Shown here: in pieces, positions 28,301 to 35,874 of the stretch
Layout: each line of letters begins with the position of its first letter
Numbering within the stretch: the first letter of the stretch is position 1
Source of the DNA: Myroides sp. WP-1
GTDB lineage: Bacteria; Bacteroidota; Bacteroidia; Flavobacteriales; Flavobacteriaceae
NCBI RefSeq assembly: GCF_014145635.1
Contig: NZ_JACHTC010000002.1
Location: forward strand, 124,001 to 188,000
DNA: 64,000 bases
Reading direction: 5' to 3'
Program-made: the position numbers and the translations under genes
Notes under the pieces: model-generated
What the model was told of the DNA's origin: nothing
Databases searched by the model: none
The model's input: the letters and a program-made list of their open reading frames with translations, nothing else

Positions 28301-31300
28301 AGAAGCTAAAGTTAGAGCTATTGCTAATCCAACGAGTTATTCTAGTATTGTTTCAAATAGTATATGGGTTCGTGTAGAATCTAATGTAACAGGATGTTAT
28401 GGTATTTCTAATATCGTTTTAGTACCCGTGTTACAACCTATAATAGCTGATTTACCAGTGTATTCAGTTTGTGAAGAAACAAGTGGAGAAGGTATTGCTA
28501 ATTTCAATTTGAATAATCATATTCAACAATTCTTAGGTGGAGGAGTTGGATTTGCAGTTTCTTATCATGGAACAATAACTGATGCGAATTCAAATACAAA
28601 CCCACTACCAAGTAATTTTAGAAATACAACACCATATCAACAAGATATTTATGTTCGATTTGAAGCGGATTCTGGATGTTCAGTAGTAAAACTGTTAACA
28701 CTAAAAGTTTTAGCAGAACCTGTACTTAATATTCCTGCAGAACCTGTTGCTATCTGTTCAGTTTCTACAGATGGATTTGGAACATTTGATTTGTTAGCCT
28801 TAGTAGCTGATTTACAAAACGGTGATCCAAGTATTATTTTGAAATTCTATGAAACAGAACAAAATGCTATTGATAATACACACGCAATTCAAAATCCGAG
28901 TACGTATACAAACATTACGCCTGGAAATAGTACGATTTATGTTAGAGGAGAATTAGCAGGTGGATGTTTTACTGTTCAACCAATTGAATTAATGGTGATT
29001 ACTTCTCCTGTTAGACCAATTGAATTGAATGATTTAGTTTTATGTTCAGAGAGTGTTCTTATAGACTCTGCAATCTTTGATTTGACAGAACAAACTGCAA
29101 GAATTATTGCAGCACAAAGAGATCAAAACAATAACGGAACAAGTTTAGTTGTTCGTTATTACTTAACTCAAGATGATGCAGAAGCTAATGTGAATGCAAT
29201 TGCTACACCAACAAATTATGTTAACGTAGTAAACAATCAAGAGATTTGGTATCGCGTTTATCATAAAGGAACAAGTTGTTATGCAGTTGGAAGTTTCCAT
29301 TTAATTGTTAATAAACCACTTCCACTATTAACACCGCGTGAAATTTCTCTTTGTCAAGATCACTTGCCAAATACAGGAAGAGGAGTATTCGATCTTACTA
29401 TTCGCGAAAGAGAAATCTTAGGTAGAGATATTGATCGTGTTACATTCAAGTACTATGAGAACTTAGCAGATGCAAAAGCAGATGTTAATGCAATTTCAAA
29501 TACTACTAGTTATGCAAATACATCAAATCCACAAACGATTTGGGTAGCTGTTACTAGTTATAATGGTTGTCGTGATTTTGTGCCTTTGAGTATTAAAGTA
29601 TCGCCTTTACCAGATGTAAATAGCGTGCCAACAGCGTTACATGCTTGTGTGATTGATATTCTAACGAACTCAGCATTGTTCGATTTAACAAGTAAAGAGT
29701 ATGAAATTGCAAATCAGTCAACTGGTTATTTCTTCAAGTATTACAAAACACCAGCAGGGGCTGAAACAGCTGATCCAAATGATGAGATCTTGTTTCCAGA
29801 GGCACACACAGCTATTACAGGTACAGTGTATATTAGAGTTACTTTAGGTAGCTATACAAACCCTTGTTTTATTGTTGTGCCATTGAATATAGTTGCTGAT
29901 TTAAAACCAACGTTCGAAGACATTTTGTTCCTACACTGTTTAGAAAATGCAGGAAACTTCTCTACTTTTAATTTATTAGAGAAAAAAGAGGAAATTTTAA
30001 ATGGGAACAGTGAAGACAACATCGATATTTTCTTCTATGTTAAATATGCAGATGCAATGAGTCACAATATTGGAAATGCTATTCCTCCAAGTTATACGTA
30101 TACCAACGTTGTTGATAACGATCAAACAATTTGGGTTCGTACGGTAAACAAAACAACAGGATGTTTCTACGTTGGACCAATGAGATTAAAGATTGAAGAA
30201 AAAGTTAAAGCATTTGATATTGATTTAACTGATTTATCACGAGTGGAAAAATGTGCTTCTCCTGCAGGACCAAGTGGTACAGCTACTTTCAATATAGGAG
30301 CATTTACGAATGAGATTTTAGGAACACAAAATGTTCCATTAGCAGAGTTAGCAATTGCTTATTACTATAACAATACGGCGATTCCTGCTGCTAATTTAGG
30401 AGCGTATAGTTTACCAATTGGTACACATGAAATCATTGCTAAAGTTGTTCACCTACCACAGACTGACGATAATGGATATGTAACAGATTATTTCTGTGAA
30501 GCAGAAGTTGCCTTTACATTAACAGTATCTGAAAGTCCGATTGCTCCAGTATTACAAGGATCTATCCTTTGTGTGGATTACAACACGGGTAAATTGATTG
30601 ATCCGTATACAATTGACTCTGGATTCAGAGGAGATGATTACGATTTCCAATGGGAATATGCTAATGCAGCGGGTGCTTTTGTAGCTATCCCAGGTGCAAC
30701 AAAACCATACTATGTGGTAGAAAATATTTCTTTAGGAAGATCATATAGAGTTGTAGTGAAATATAAAGGGCAAAAATGTTCGACTCCTAGTGATCCAGTA
30801 GTACTTACTTTTGTAGATCAAATTGATATTAAAGTAGTAGGTGCAGATTCTAAAGGATTAATTGGTGAGTTAGACGGTGATGAAAGAATCACAGTTACGA
30901 TTGCTTCTCCACAGGAATCTAGTATTTACGAATACGCGTTAGATGAAGGAGCTTACCAAGATTCAAGATTCTTCTACGATGTAGCAAACGGAACACACAG
31001 AGTTTGGGTTAGATTTAAAGACGCAAAATCAGTTTGTCCTCAATATATTGATATATTTGTTTTAGGATATCCAAAATTCTTTACACCAAATGGTGATGGA
31101 TTTAACGATACTTGGAACATATCAGCACTAAAAGGACATCCAGAAGCTGTAATTTACATCTATGACAGATTCGGTAAATTGCTGAAACAATTAAGTCCTT
31201 CTAAAGAAGGTTGGGATGGAACATTTAATGGGAAACCAATGCCGTCTACAGATTATTGGTTTACTGTAGACTATCTAGAAGAGGCTAAAGAAACGAACCG

Positions 31301-31349
31301 AGTTCCTAGAAAAGTTCAGTTTAAAGGACATTTCTCATTAAAACGATAA
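25326..31349 (+). CDS. Large T9SS surface protein with ~12 internal repeats and gliding-type (CHU_C) C-terminal domain
   Basis: This 2007-residue secreted protein has a signal peptide ending in LSAQ (residue 32). An alternative ATG at 25365 (MKRFLLFM) gives a more ordinary signal peptide and may be the true start. A CUB-like beta region (about 40-155) is followed by a PKD-type domain (about 200-265, KYKWDFDNG) and a proprotein-convertase-P-like domain (about 320-490, with IEHTYLGDLDIILIAPNG and LNGKWSVSIED). About twelve repeats of 95-105 residues fill 548-1737. The C-terminus from about residue 1915 is the CHU_C/type B domain: FFTPNGDGFNDTWNI, then IYDRFGKLLKQL and a final barrel strand. Type B cargo needs a PorP/SprF partner, and one starts 8 bp downstream. 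It is probably an adhesin or gliding filament component; the ligand is unknown. Confidence 0.85.
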   Translation: MSKSNVYIPIKSFMKRFLLFMFFLLSGVLSAQTGGDAILLADGRIQACSGILYDTGGITGNYQKNETITMTICPEARGGVVRLNFTSFLLGEGASLEIYNAAGPNTPFPGGPFTRNNPIPNGRTFITDNFEGCITLVWRTGDFPTAPGFSAIVSCNAEPCQEISPRVLRTIPAFDLGVPPACEEDLGVIRACIGEEIQVFGDAEFSNNGVGAKYKWDFDNGVVANTKNASIIYDEKGAYRVRFIVQDALSCTKIVSFVIQVGESEADFTLTSDKPVYCVGETVRLKGKVTLREVIYEPEEPESNPVALPDGTGEVFFSDISFNQYCASAVIENLADIESICIDIEHTYLGDLDIILIAPNGERVYLLDRFSPETGGDARSDILLGDPSNRNITPYGTPLRYCFSQDALKTLRGAPVQPTTGTTTRFPNTKSPGTYLPAIRRPGTAPNTFNNLIGAPLNGKWSVSIEDLLNIDEGYFFGWEIKFNERFNLPDLSFAPQVVNERWLPVPGLVTGANGEATFNTTVPGTYTFTYEVVDNFGCTYSEDITIEVKNTPVLGQVANLQACINEATNKATFNLPDVNSSIDASNSYDISYYNSESDAVAGRNALPNSYELNTANGVSEKTIWLRVKHRGTTCVTVDSFKLIARHCAIDLAPLNDLTVCKNVDGTIPSFNLTQQSSVVYYGNPDYLVQYFESNNDAMANINPIANPANYTIAPGETEKTLFIRVHNRANVNEFATTSFKIIVLDLPVVPNLDPLYACPQSNKQTGIFDLSVYNSLFLSGFTNREVTYYKTEQAAITGDVQNMIVNTTSYESLSGVIGVRITDLISGCFNYGTIELIVQDLPDLNHNVVAVSCSLSTADNGIASFDLRGLIPEILHGNVSPFIEVKFYKTITNAEAESNPILTNTFVNDVPHTQIIYARVSYVNGSCYEIVEVELVAAPKVLVQERVEMNVCVDNIHREMVVDLTDNESTILNGLNPAQHEVTYYSRRQDAEAKVRAIANPTSYSSIVSNSIWVRVESNVTGCYGISNIVLVPVLQPIIADLPVYSVCEETSGEGIANFNLNNHIQQFLGGGVGFAVSYHGTITDANSNTNPLPSNFRNTTPYQQDIYVRFEADSGCSVVKLLTLKVLAEPVLNIPAEPVAICSVSTDGFGTFDLLALVADLQNGDPSIILKFYETEQNAIDNTHAIQNPSTYTNITPGNSTIYVRGELAGGCFTVQPIELMVITSPVRPIELNDLVLCSESVLIDSAIFDLTEQTARIIAAQRDQNNNGTSLVVRYYLTQDDAEANVNAIATPTNYVNVVNNQEIWYRVYHKGTSCYAVGSFHLIVNKPLPLLTPREISLCQDHLPNTGRGVFDLTIREREILGRDIDRVTFKYYENLADAKADVNAISNTTSYANTSNPQTIWVAVTSYNGCRDFVPLSIKVSPLPDVNSVPTALHACVIDILTNSALFDLTSKEYEIANQSTGYFFKYYKTPAGAETADPNDEILFPEAHTAITGTVYIRVTLGSYTNPCFIVVPLNIVADLKPTFEDILFLHCLENAGNFSTFNLLEKKEEILNGNSEDNIDIFFYVKYADAMSHNIGNAIPPSYTYTNVVDNDQTIWVRTVNKTTGCFYVGPMRLKIEEKVKAFDIDLTDLSRVEKCASPAGPSGTATFNIGAFTNEILGTQNVPLAELAIAYYYNNTAIPAANLGAYSLPIGTHEIIAKVVHLPQTDDNGYVTDYFCEAEVAFTLTVSESPIAPVLQGSILCVDYNTGKLIDPYTIDSGFRGDDYDFQWEYANAAGAFVAIPGATKPYYVVENISLGRSYRVVVKYKGQKCSTPSDPVVLTFVDQIDIKVVGADSKGLIGELDGDERITVTIASPQESSIYEYALDEGAYQDSRFFYDVANGTHRVWVRFKDAKSVCPQYIDIFVLGYPKFFTPNGDGFNDTWNISALKGHPEAVIYIYDRFGKLLKQLSPSKEGWDGTFNGKPMPSTDYWFTVDYLEEAKETNRVPRKVQFKGHFSLKR
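26970..30535 (+). repeat. Twelve coding repeats of ~100 residues in the surface protein
   Basis: Each repeat runs: a strand with an early Cys (LxxC), a FNL/FDL motif about ten residues later, an ILNG-like turn, YY/FY, a DAxxxxNAI segment, a YxN turn, IWVRV, then a GCY/GCF motif and a hydrophobic strand ending before a proline. Eleven have both cysteines; the second repeat (about 27284-27565) lacks the second one. Units are diverged at protein level, so they are old. Confidence 0.8.
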
Positions 31350-31357
31350 TTTAGGAT

Positions 31358-32368
31358 ATGAAGATATTTAAGAAAAGATATTTAGCAGTTGCGTTACTAG
31401 TTACTCAAATGGGTAATGCGCAAGACGGTGGATTACCTATCTATTCGGATTATTTATCTGATAACTATTACTTGATTCACCCAGCAATGGCCGGATTGAA
31501 AAATAGTACACAGATACGAGGAGCTATAAGACAACAATGGGGAGATGTAGATGACGCTCCCCAAACACAAACATTAACTGCTAATACCCGCGTCGGCGAA
31601 AGATCGGGTATTGGTATCATCGCTTTCTCTGATAAGAATGGATACCATTCTGAAGCTGGAGCAAAGCTTACTTATGCGCACCATATTACATTTAGTGAGT
31701 CGCGTTATGAGTTGAATATGTTGTCTTTTGGTATGAGTGCTGGTTTTTCTCGCATTACTTTAGACGAAACAAAATTTGGTTCTGTTTATGACCCAATATT
31801 AAGTGGAGGTTTAGAAGTAAAAGATAGTTACTTTACAGTCGATTTTGGTGCTGCATATCACAAGGAGAACTTCTTCTCCATGTTTACAGTAAAGAATGCG
31901 ATCACAAGTAAAAGAGAATTGTACACCGATGTAGAAAGTGATAATTTACGCCGTTATATCTTAGGTGGAGGTTATACTTTTGGAAATCAAAAATTCAACG
32001 GTGGTTGGATGTATGAGCCTTCTGTATTGATTCAGTACGTGGAAGAAACAGAATTGAAACTCGTAGATGTGAACATGAAAGTGTATAAAACATTGAATGA
32101 CGCAAAACTATGGGCAGGGGTTTCTTACCGACGCGATTTCGATAACGCAGAGTATATCAAAGGAAGTGATACAAAAAAACAAGCACTGCAAAGTTTAAGT
32201 CCTCTAGTAGGAGGATCGTATAAAAGCTTTAGCTTGACTTATACGTACACACACCAATTAGGAAATAATTCGTTTAACACAGGAGGTTTTCACTTGTTTA
32301 CTTTAGGTGTTAACTTGTTTGCAAAACGCAGTTCGTTAGACTGTAATTGTCCTAACTTACATGATTAA
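31358..32368 (+). CDS. PorP/SprF family T9SS membrane protein
   Basis: This 336-residue outer-membrane barrel has a signal peptide (MKIFKKRYLAVALLVTQMGNAQ) and the family opening DGGLPIYSDYLSDNYYLIHPAMAGLKNSTQIRGAIRQQWG. The remaining strands (IIAFSDKNGYHSEAGAKLTYAHH and others) are typical of PorP/SprF. In F. johnsoniae SprF is needed for surface display of the type B cargo SprB. Its start is 8 bp from the stop of the large CHU_C protein, so the two form a cargo/partner pair. Gene pairs of this kind occur in several copies per genome in Flavobacteria. A terminator follows. Confidence 0.92.
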   Translation: MKIFKKRYLAVALLVTQMGNAQDGGLPIYSDYLSDNYYLIHPAMAGLKNSTQIRGAIRQQWGDVDDAPQTQTLTANTRVGERSGIGIIAFSDKNGYHSEAGAKLTYAHHITFSESRYELNMLSFGMSAGFSRITLDETKFGSVYDPILSGGLEVKDSYFTVDFGAAYHKENFFSMFTVKNAITSKRELYTDVESDNLRRYILGGGYTFGNQKFNGGWMYEPSVLIQYVEETELKLVDVNMKVYKTLNDAKLWAGVSYRRDFDNAEYIKGSDTKKQALQSLSPLVGGSYKSFSLTYTYTHQLGNNSFNTGGFHLFTLGVNLFAKRSSLDCNCPNLHD

Positions 32369-32377
32369 TAAAAAAAT

Positions 32378-32404
32378 GTCCCGATCTTTATCGGGACTTT
32401 TTTT
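32378..32404 (+). terminator. Terminator of the adhesin-SprF unit
   Basis: An 8-bp stem (GTCCCGAT / ATCGGGAC) with a CTTT loop is followed by a long T run 9 bp after the stop. Confidence 0.92.
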
Positions 32405-32418
32405 TTAAGTACTAGTTT

Positions 32419-32967
32419 ATGATTATAAAAGAAATTAGAGGTAAGTATCCTCAAATCGAATCAGATTGTTACATAGCAGAAAATGCTACTATCGTTGGTG
32501 ATGTGACCATTGGGAAATCTTGTAGTGTTTGGTTTAATGCTGTGATCCGTGGAGATGTGAATTCCATCGTCATAGGAGATAAGGTTAATATTCAAGATGG
32601 AGCTATTATTCATTGCACCTACGAAAAACACCCAACAGTTATTGGCCATAACGTTTCCATAGGTCATCAAGCTATGGTGCATGGATGTGTTATTCACGAT
32701 AATGTACTCATCGGAATGGGAGCTATTGTGATGGATAATTGTGTGGTACACAGCAATACCATTATTGCAGCGGGGGCGGTGGTTACTCAAAATACCATTG
32801 TAGAATCAGGAAGTATTTATGCAGGGATACCAGCGAGAAAAGTAAAAGATATTAATGAATCAGATTTTGCAGGTGAAATTGAGCGCATTGCAACAAACTA
32901 CGTGATGTATTCGAGTTGGTTTAAAGAAGCAGATGCAAAGGCAACGGAGGAAGATCCAATCAAGTAG
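32419..32967 (+). CDS. Gamma-carbonic anhydrase family protein (YrdA-like)
   Basis: This 182-residue left-handed beta-helix protein has hexapeptide repeats through residues 15-140 (ATIVGDVTIGKSCSVWFNAVIRGDVN, VSIGHQAMVHGCVIHDNVLIGMGAIVMDN). Putative zinc-binding histidines are in IIHCTYEKH and GHQAMVHG. The C-terminal helix packs against the helix in homotrimers. Related proteins either hydrate CO2 or are inactive transporters of unknown substrate, so catalysis is not certain. It lies between the SprF terminator and a long shared palindrome, so it is a single-gene unit. Confidence 0.9.
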   Translation: MIIKEIRGKYPQIESDCYIAENATIVGDVTIGKSCSVWFNAVIRGDVNSIVIGDKVNIQDGAIIHCTYEKHPTVIGHNVSIGHQAMVHGCVIHDNVLIGMGAIVMDNCVVHSNTIIAAGAVVTQNTIVESGSIYAGIPARKVKDINESDFAGEIERIATNYVMYSSWFKEADAKATEEDPIK

Positions 32968-33060
32968 ACGATAGAAGGGTTTTATACTTGCGAGAAGTAA
33001 AGATCTTTGCGTTAAGGTGTAAAGGGAGGTGAGACAAATAATAGCGCTTAAATGAGCTAA

Positions 33061-33103
33061 TACTAAAAAAAGCATGGTTACATCAACCATGCTTTTTTTA
33101 GTA
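33061..33103. terminator. 19-bp perfect palindrome between convergent genes
   Basis: The arms at 33061-33079 and 33085-33103 are perfectly complementary, with core AAGCATGGTT / AACCATGCTT, a 5-nt loop and A7/T7 runs on the two sides. It ends on the base before the murI stop codon, and works as a bidirectional terminator for the carbonic anhydrase and murI genes. Confidence 0.92.
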
Positions 33104-33883
33104 TTAGAATTGGATCTCCTCTACGCGATAGTGAGATGGCACAAAAGTCTTTAAAACAGTTGTGTCTATATTACTGTAGAAGACGCATTCACCAAGTGAA
33201 TCGTTGTCGTTGAGTAAGTCTTTTTCTCGAAGTATTTTTTGCGTGTGTTTAGCTACTGCTTCTCCAGAATCAATAATTACAACATTTTCGGGTATAATCG
33301 TTTTGATGATGGGCGTTAGGTAAGGGTAGTGGGTGCAACCTAAAACGAGGGCATCCATTCCTTGTTCTACCATCGGAATTAAATACAGTTCCAGTAAGTC
33401 TCTCATCTCTTGAGAATGCAGTTGACCTGCTTCAATCAGTGTAACTAAATTATAGCCGATCTGTTCGATTATTTTTACATCCGGGTACAATTTAAGCTTA
33501 GCTGTAAATAAATCGCTAGTAATTGTTCCTTTTGTCGCTAAAACACCTATTGTTGAGGTTTTGGTCAATAGCGAAGCTGGTTTGATTGCAGGTTCAATAC
33601 CGATAATAGGAATATCAAAAGAAGTGCGAAGTTCTTGAATAGCATTAGTGGTTGCTGTATTACAGGCAACGATAACAAGTTTACATCTTTGATCAACGAG
33701 GTGCTTTACATTTTTATGCGATAAAGCTACAATGGCTTCTTTGGTTTGCGTACCATAAGGTGCATTCTTTTGATCGGCTAAGAAAAGCGTATTTTCATTG
33801 GGCATTAATTTATTGATTTCACGCCAAATGGTAGTTCCACCTATACCCGAATCAAAAAGCCCAATTGGATTTGTTTTTTTCAT
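33104..33883 (-). CDS. murI: Glutamate racemase
   Basis: This 259-residue enzyme makes D-glutamate for peptidoglycan. Both catalytic cysteines are visible: Cys74 in VIVACNTATTN and Cys183 in LVLGCTHYPYL. The N-terminal motif NPIGLFDSGIGGTT carries Asp11 and Ser12, and DQKNAPYGTQ is the usual substrate loop. The frame is open to 33913, but MKKTNPIG at 33883 is the family start; a TATTTTTG -7 box at 33892-33899 on this strand fits that start and overlaps the tail of the upstream terminator. It is the last gene of the envelope block. Confidence 0.95.
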   Translation of the reverse strand: MKKTNPIGLFDSGIGGTTIWREINKLMPNENTLFLADQKNAPYGTQTKEAIVALSHKNVKHLVDQRCKLVIVACNTATTNAIQELRTSFDIPIIGIEPAIKPASLLTKTSTIGVLATKGTITSDLFTAKLKLYPDVKIIEQIGYNLVTLIEAGQLHSQEMRDLLELYLIPMVEQGMDALVLGCTHYPYLTPIIKTIIPENVVIIDSGEAVAKHTQKILREKDLLNDNDSLGECVFYSNIDTTVLKTFVPSHYRVEEIQF

Positions 33884-33900
33884 AAGTAGAACAAAAATAA

Positions 33901-33927
33901 AAAAGTCCGTCATAATAACGGACTTTT
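33901..33927 (-). terminator. Terminator after skp
   Basis: A 10-bp stem (AAAAGTCCGT / ACGGACTTTT) with a 7-nt loop sits 18 bp past the skp stop on the minus strand, with a T-rich tail. Confidence 0.85.
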
Positions 33928-33944
33928 TTGTTTATAATAATGAA

Positions 33945-34460
33945 TTATTTAATACCTAATTCTTTTTTAACATCAGCAGCTAAGTTAGTACCATCTGCTA
34001 ATAAAACACCAGAACCCATTGAAGAATCCAATACATATTGTACACCTTGTGCACGTGCTACTTTTTGGATTGCTGTTCTAGCTTTTTCAAAGATTGGTTG
34101 CGTTAAGTCAACTTCTTTCTTTTGTAACTCTTGTCCAGCTGTAGTTTGGAATTGTTGGATACGTTGTAAAAGACCTTCTACTTCTTTTTGTCTTTCTTCG
34201 TTTACTGCATCTCCAACTGTAGCAGCTTCTCCTTGGTATTTTTGAGCTTTAGTTTGGTACTCAGATACCATTGTTTCGTATTCTTTTTGATATTTTTCAC
34301 CTAATGCTTTCAGTTCTGCCTCCGCTGATTTCATCGCAGGCATTTCTGTAATTAAAGCTTGAACATCAATGTGTGCAACTTTAGTTTGCGCTGTTGCTGT
34401 AGTTAAGCTAACGCCAAAAAACATTACTGCTGCAATCAATAAGGATTTCATTTTTTTCAT
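33945..34460 (-). CDS. skp: OmpH/Skp family periplasmic chaperone
   Basis: This 171-residue protein has a signal peptide (MKKMKSLLIAAVMFFGVSLTTATAQ) and the Skp pattern: a short strand (KVAHIDVQALITEMP), two long charged helices that form the chaperone arm (about residues 42-125), and a return strand (VQYVLDSSMGSGVLLADG). Skp trimers hold unfolded outer-membrane proteins between the Sec channel and BamA. bamA is two genes upstream on the same strand, and a longer OmpH homologue lies directly upstream (29 bp gap). A start 3 codons in (MKSLLIAA) is also possible. Confidence 0.93.
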   Translation of the reverse strand: MKKMKSLLIAAVMFFGVSLTTATAQTKVAHIDVQALITEMPAMKSAEAELKALGEKYQKEYETMVSEYQTKAQKYQGEAATVGDAVNEERQKEVEGLLQRIQQFQTTAGQELQKKEVDLTQPIFEKARTAIQKVARAQGVQYVLDSSMGSGVLLADGTNLAADVKKELGIK

Positions 34461-34489
34461 TGTATTCGTTTTTTATATTATTTTACTTG

Positions 34490-35845
34490 TTACTTTTTTG
34501 CGGCTTCAATTTGTTTTTTCAGTTCTTCTTGTTCTTGAAGCATTTTTTTGCGTTTCTCTTCTTGTTCCTCTTGAACGCGTTTTTTGATTTCTTCTTGCTT
34601 GCGTTGCGTCTCCTCAATTTGTTTGCGACGCTGTTCTAAAGCTTCTTTTTTCTTCTGTTCGAGGTCTGCTTTGCGTTTTTCTTCTGCAGCTTTTCGCTCA
34701 GCAATTAGTTTTTCGAGCTCTTCGTTCTTATTGTTCTTTTGCTGTTGCTCCGCCTCTTGACGTTTTCTTTCTCGTTCTTCTTGTTGTCTTCGCTCTCTCT
34801 CATTTTTAAGCTTTTCAGCTTCTTCTTGCTGCTGCTTAATTTTATTTTCTTGCTCTAACTGAAGTTGCTCTCTCTTTTGCTGCTCTTCTTTCTTTTTCTG
34901 TTCAGCCTCTTCTTGCTGCTGCTTAATTTTATTTTCTTGATCTAACTGAAGTTGCTCTCTTCTTTGTTTGTCATCTTTCTTCTTCTGTTCGATCTCTTCC
35001 TGTTTTTGTTTTAAGAGTTGCTTTTGCGTTTCAATTTTTTCTTGTCTTAGACGCTCAGCTTCTTCTCTTTTTTCTTCAAGCTCCTTGAGTTTCTCCTCTT
35101 GTTGGCGTTTTATCGATTCTTCTTGGCTAATCTGCTCTTGATCCGATTTAGATTGCTGTTGCTTTTGTTTTTCTTCCTTCTGCTCTTGACGCATTTGCTT
35201 TTCAGCTTCCTGTCTTCTGCGTTGTTGTTCTTCGCGTCGACTTTGTCTCAAAGCAATTGCATCTTCTTCTTTCTCCTCTTGTTCAACAGCTTCTACCTGT
35301 TCGGCTGTCATGTTTTGTTTTCGACGAGCAGAAGTCATCCTACGAATGACTAAATTACTAATATCATATCGTTTATCCGCTATGAGCATTGTAGTTTCTG
35401 CGTTTTTGTCTAAAACATAGTCGTACTTTCTCGCCTCTGCAATATCTTGAACCATAGCAAATACCTGATCCTGAATCGGTTTTGCCAAGCTTATTTTTTG
35501 AGAAAAATATTCGCCATCTGTACCAAAATACTTTTGCTGATATTTTAAAAGATCGTCTTCGAGTTCACTAATGCTTTCCTCTTTTTCATTAATCAAATCA
35601 CGGGTTAACAAAACGCGTTCGTTTGCTAAATCCGTTTTGAGTTTTTTAATCTCTTCTTTCTTTTTGTCAATTTCTTGCTTCCATCCTTCGGCTCGATTGG
35701 ATAATTGTGCACTTGCTTCCGTGTACTCTGGTACATGTTGCAAAATTAGTTCCATATCAATATAGGCAACTCGTGCAGACCCTCCTTGGGCTAAAGAAAT
35801 AGAATAACCAAAAATACTGATTAAAAAAATAAAAAGATACCTCAT
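34490..35845 (-). CDS. OmpH/Skp family protein with a long charged coiled-coil tail
   Basis: This 451-residue protein has a signal peptide (FLISIFGYSISLAQ) and an OmpH/Skp-like domain at about residues 22-170 (RVAYIDMELILQHVPEYTEASAQL, coiled arm, then RKYDYVLDKNAETTMLIADKRYDI). The tail of about 270 residues is almost wholly Gln, Glu, Lys and Arg and must form a long coiled coil. It contains two near-identical 29-residue units at 286-314 and 315-343. Ordinary Skp proteins are near 170 residues, as in the next gene. The tail resembles the low-complexity helical stretch of TolA-type proteins. A chaperone role with extended reach across the periplasm is plausible, but not shown. It lies 29 bp from bamA. 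Confidence 0.85.
   Translation of the reverse strand: MRYLFIFLISIFGYSISLAQGGSARVAYIDMELILQHVPEYTEASAQLSNRAEGWKQEIDKKKEEIKKLKTDLANERVLLTRDLINEKEESISELEDDLLKYQQKYFGTDGEYFSQKISLAKPIQDQVFAMVQDIAEARKYDYVLDKNAETTMLIADKRYDISNLVIRRMTSARRKQNMTAEQVEAVEQEEKEEDAIALRQSRREEQQRRRQEAEKQMRQEQKEEKQKQQQSKSDQEQISQEESIKRQQEEKLKELEEKREEAERLRQEKIETQKQLLKQKQEEIEQKKKDDKQRREQLQLDQENKIKQQQEEAEQKKKEEQQKREQLQLEQENKIKQQQEEAEKLKNERERRQQEERERKRQEAEQQQKNNKNEELEKLIAERKAAEEKRKADLEQKKKEALEQRRKQIEETQRKQEEIKKRVQEEQEEKRKKMLQEQEELKKQIEAAKK
34817..34990 (-). repeat. Two tandem 87-bp coding units in the OmpH-like gene
   Basis: The units 34904-34990 and 34817-34903 encode 29 residues each (EQKKK...EENKIKQQQEEA type) and are nearly identical at DNA level, with a few substitutions. 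They keep the reading frame and a heptad-like charge pattern, so unequal crossover could change the tail length. Confidence 0.85.
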
Positions 35846-35874
35846 AATTTGTTAAATTTTAGCAAAGTGTATCA

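Noticed and set aside
33928..34245. Plus-strand 105-codon frame opposite skp
   Set aside because: It is a shadow of the strong Skp coding frame; composition and family matches belong to the minus strand.
35099..35353. Plus-strand frame rich in Leu/Phe opposite the coiled coil
   Set aside because: It is the mirror of a Gln/Lys/Glu-rich coding tract, not a membrane protein.
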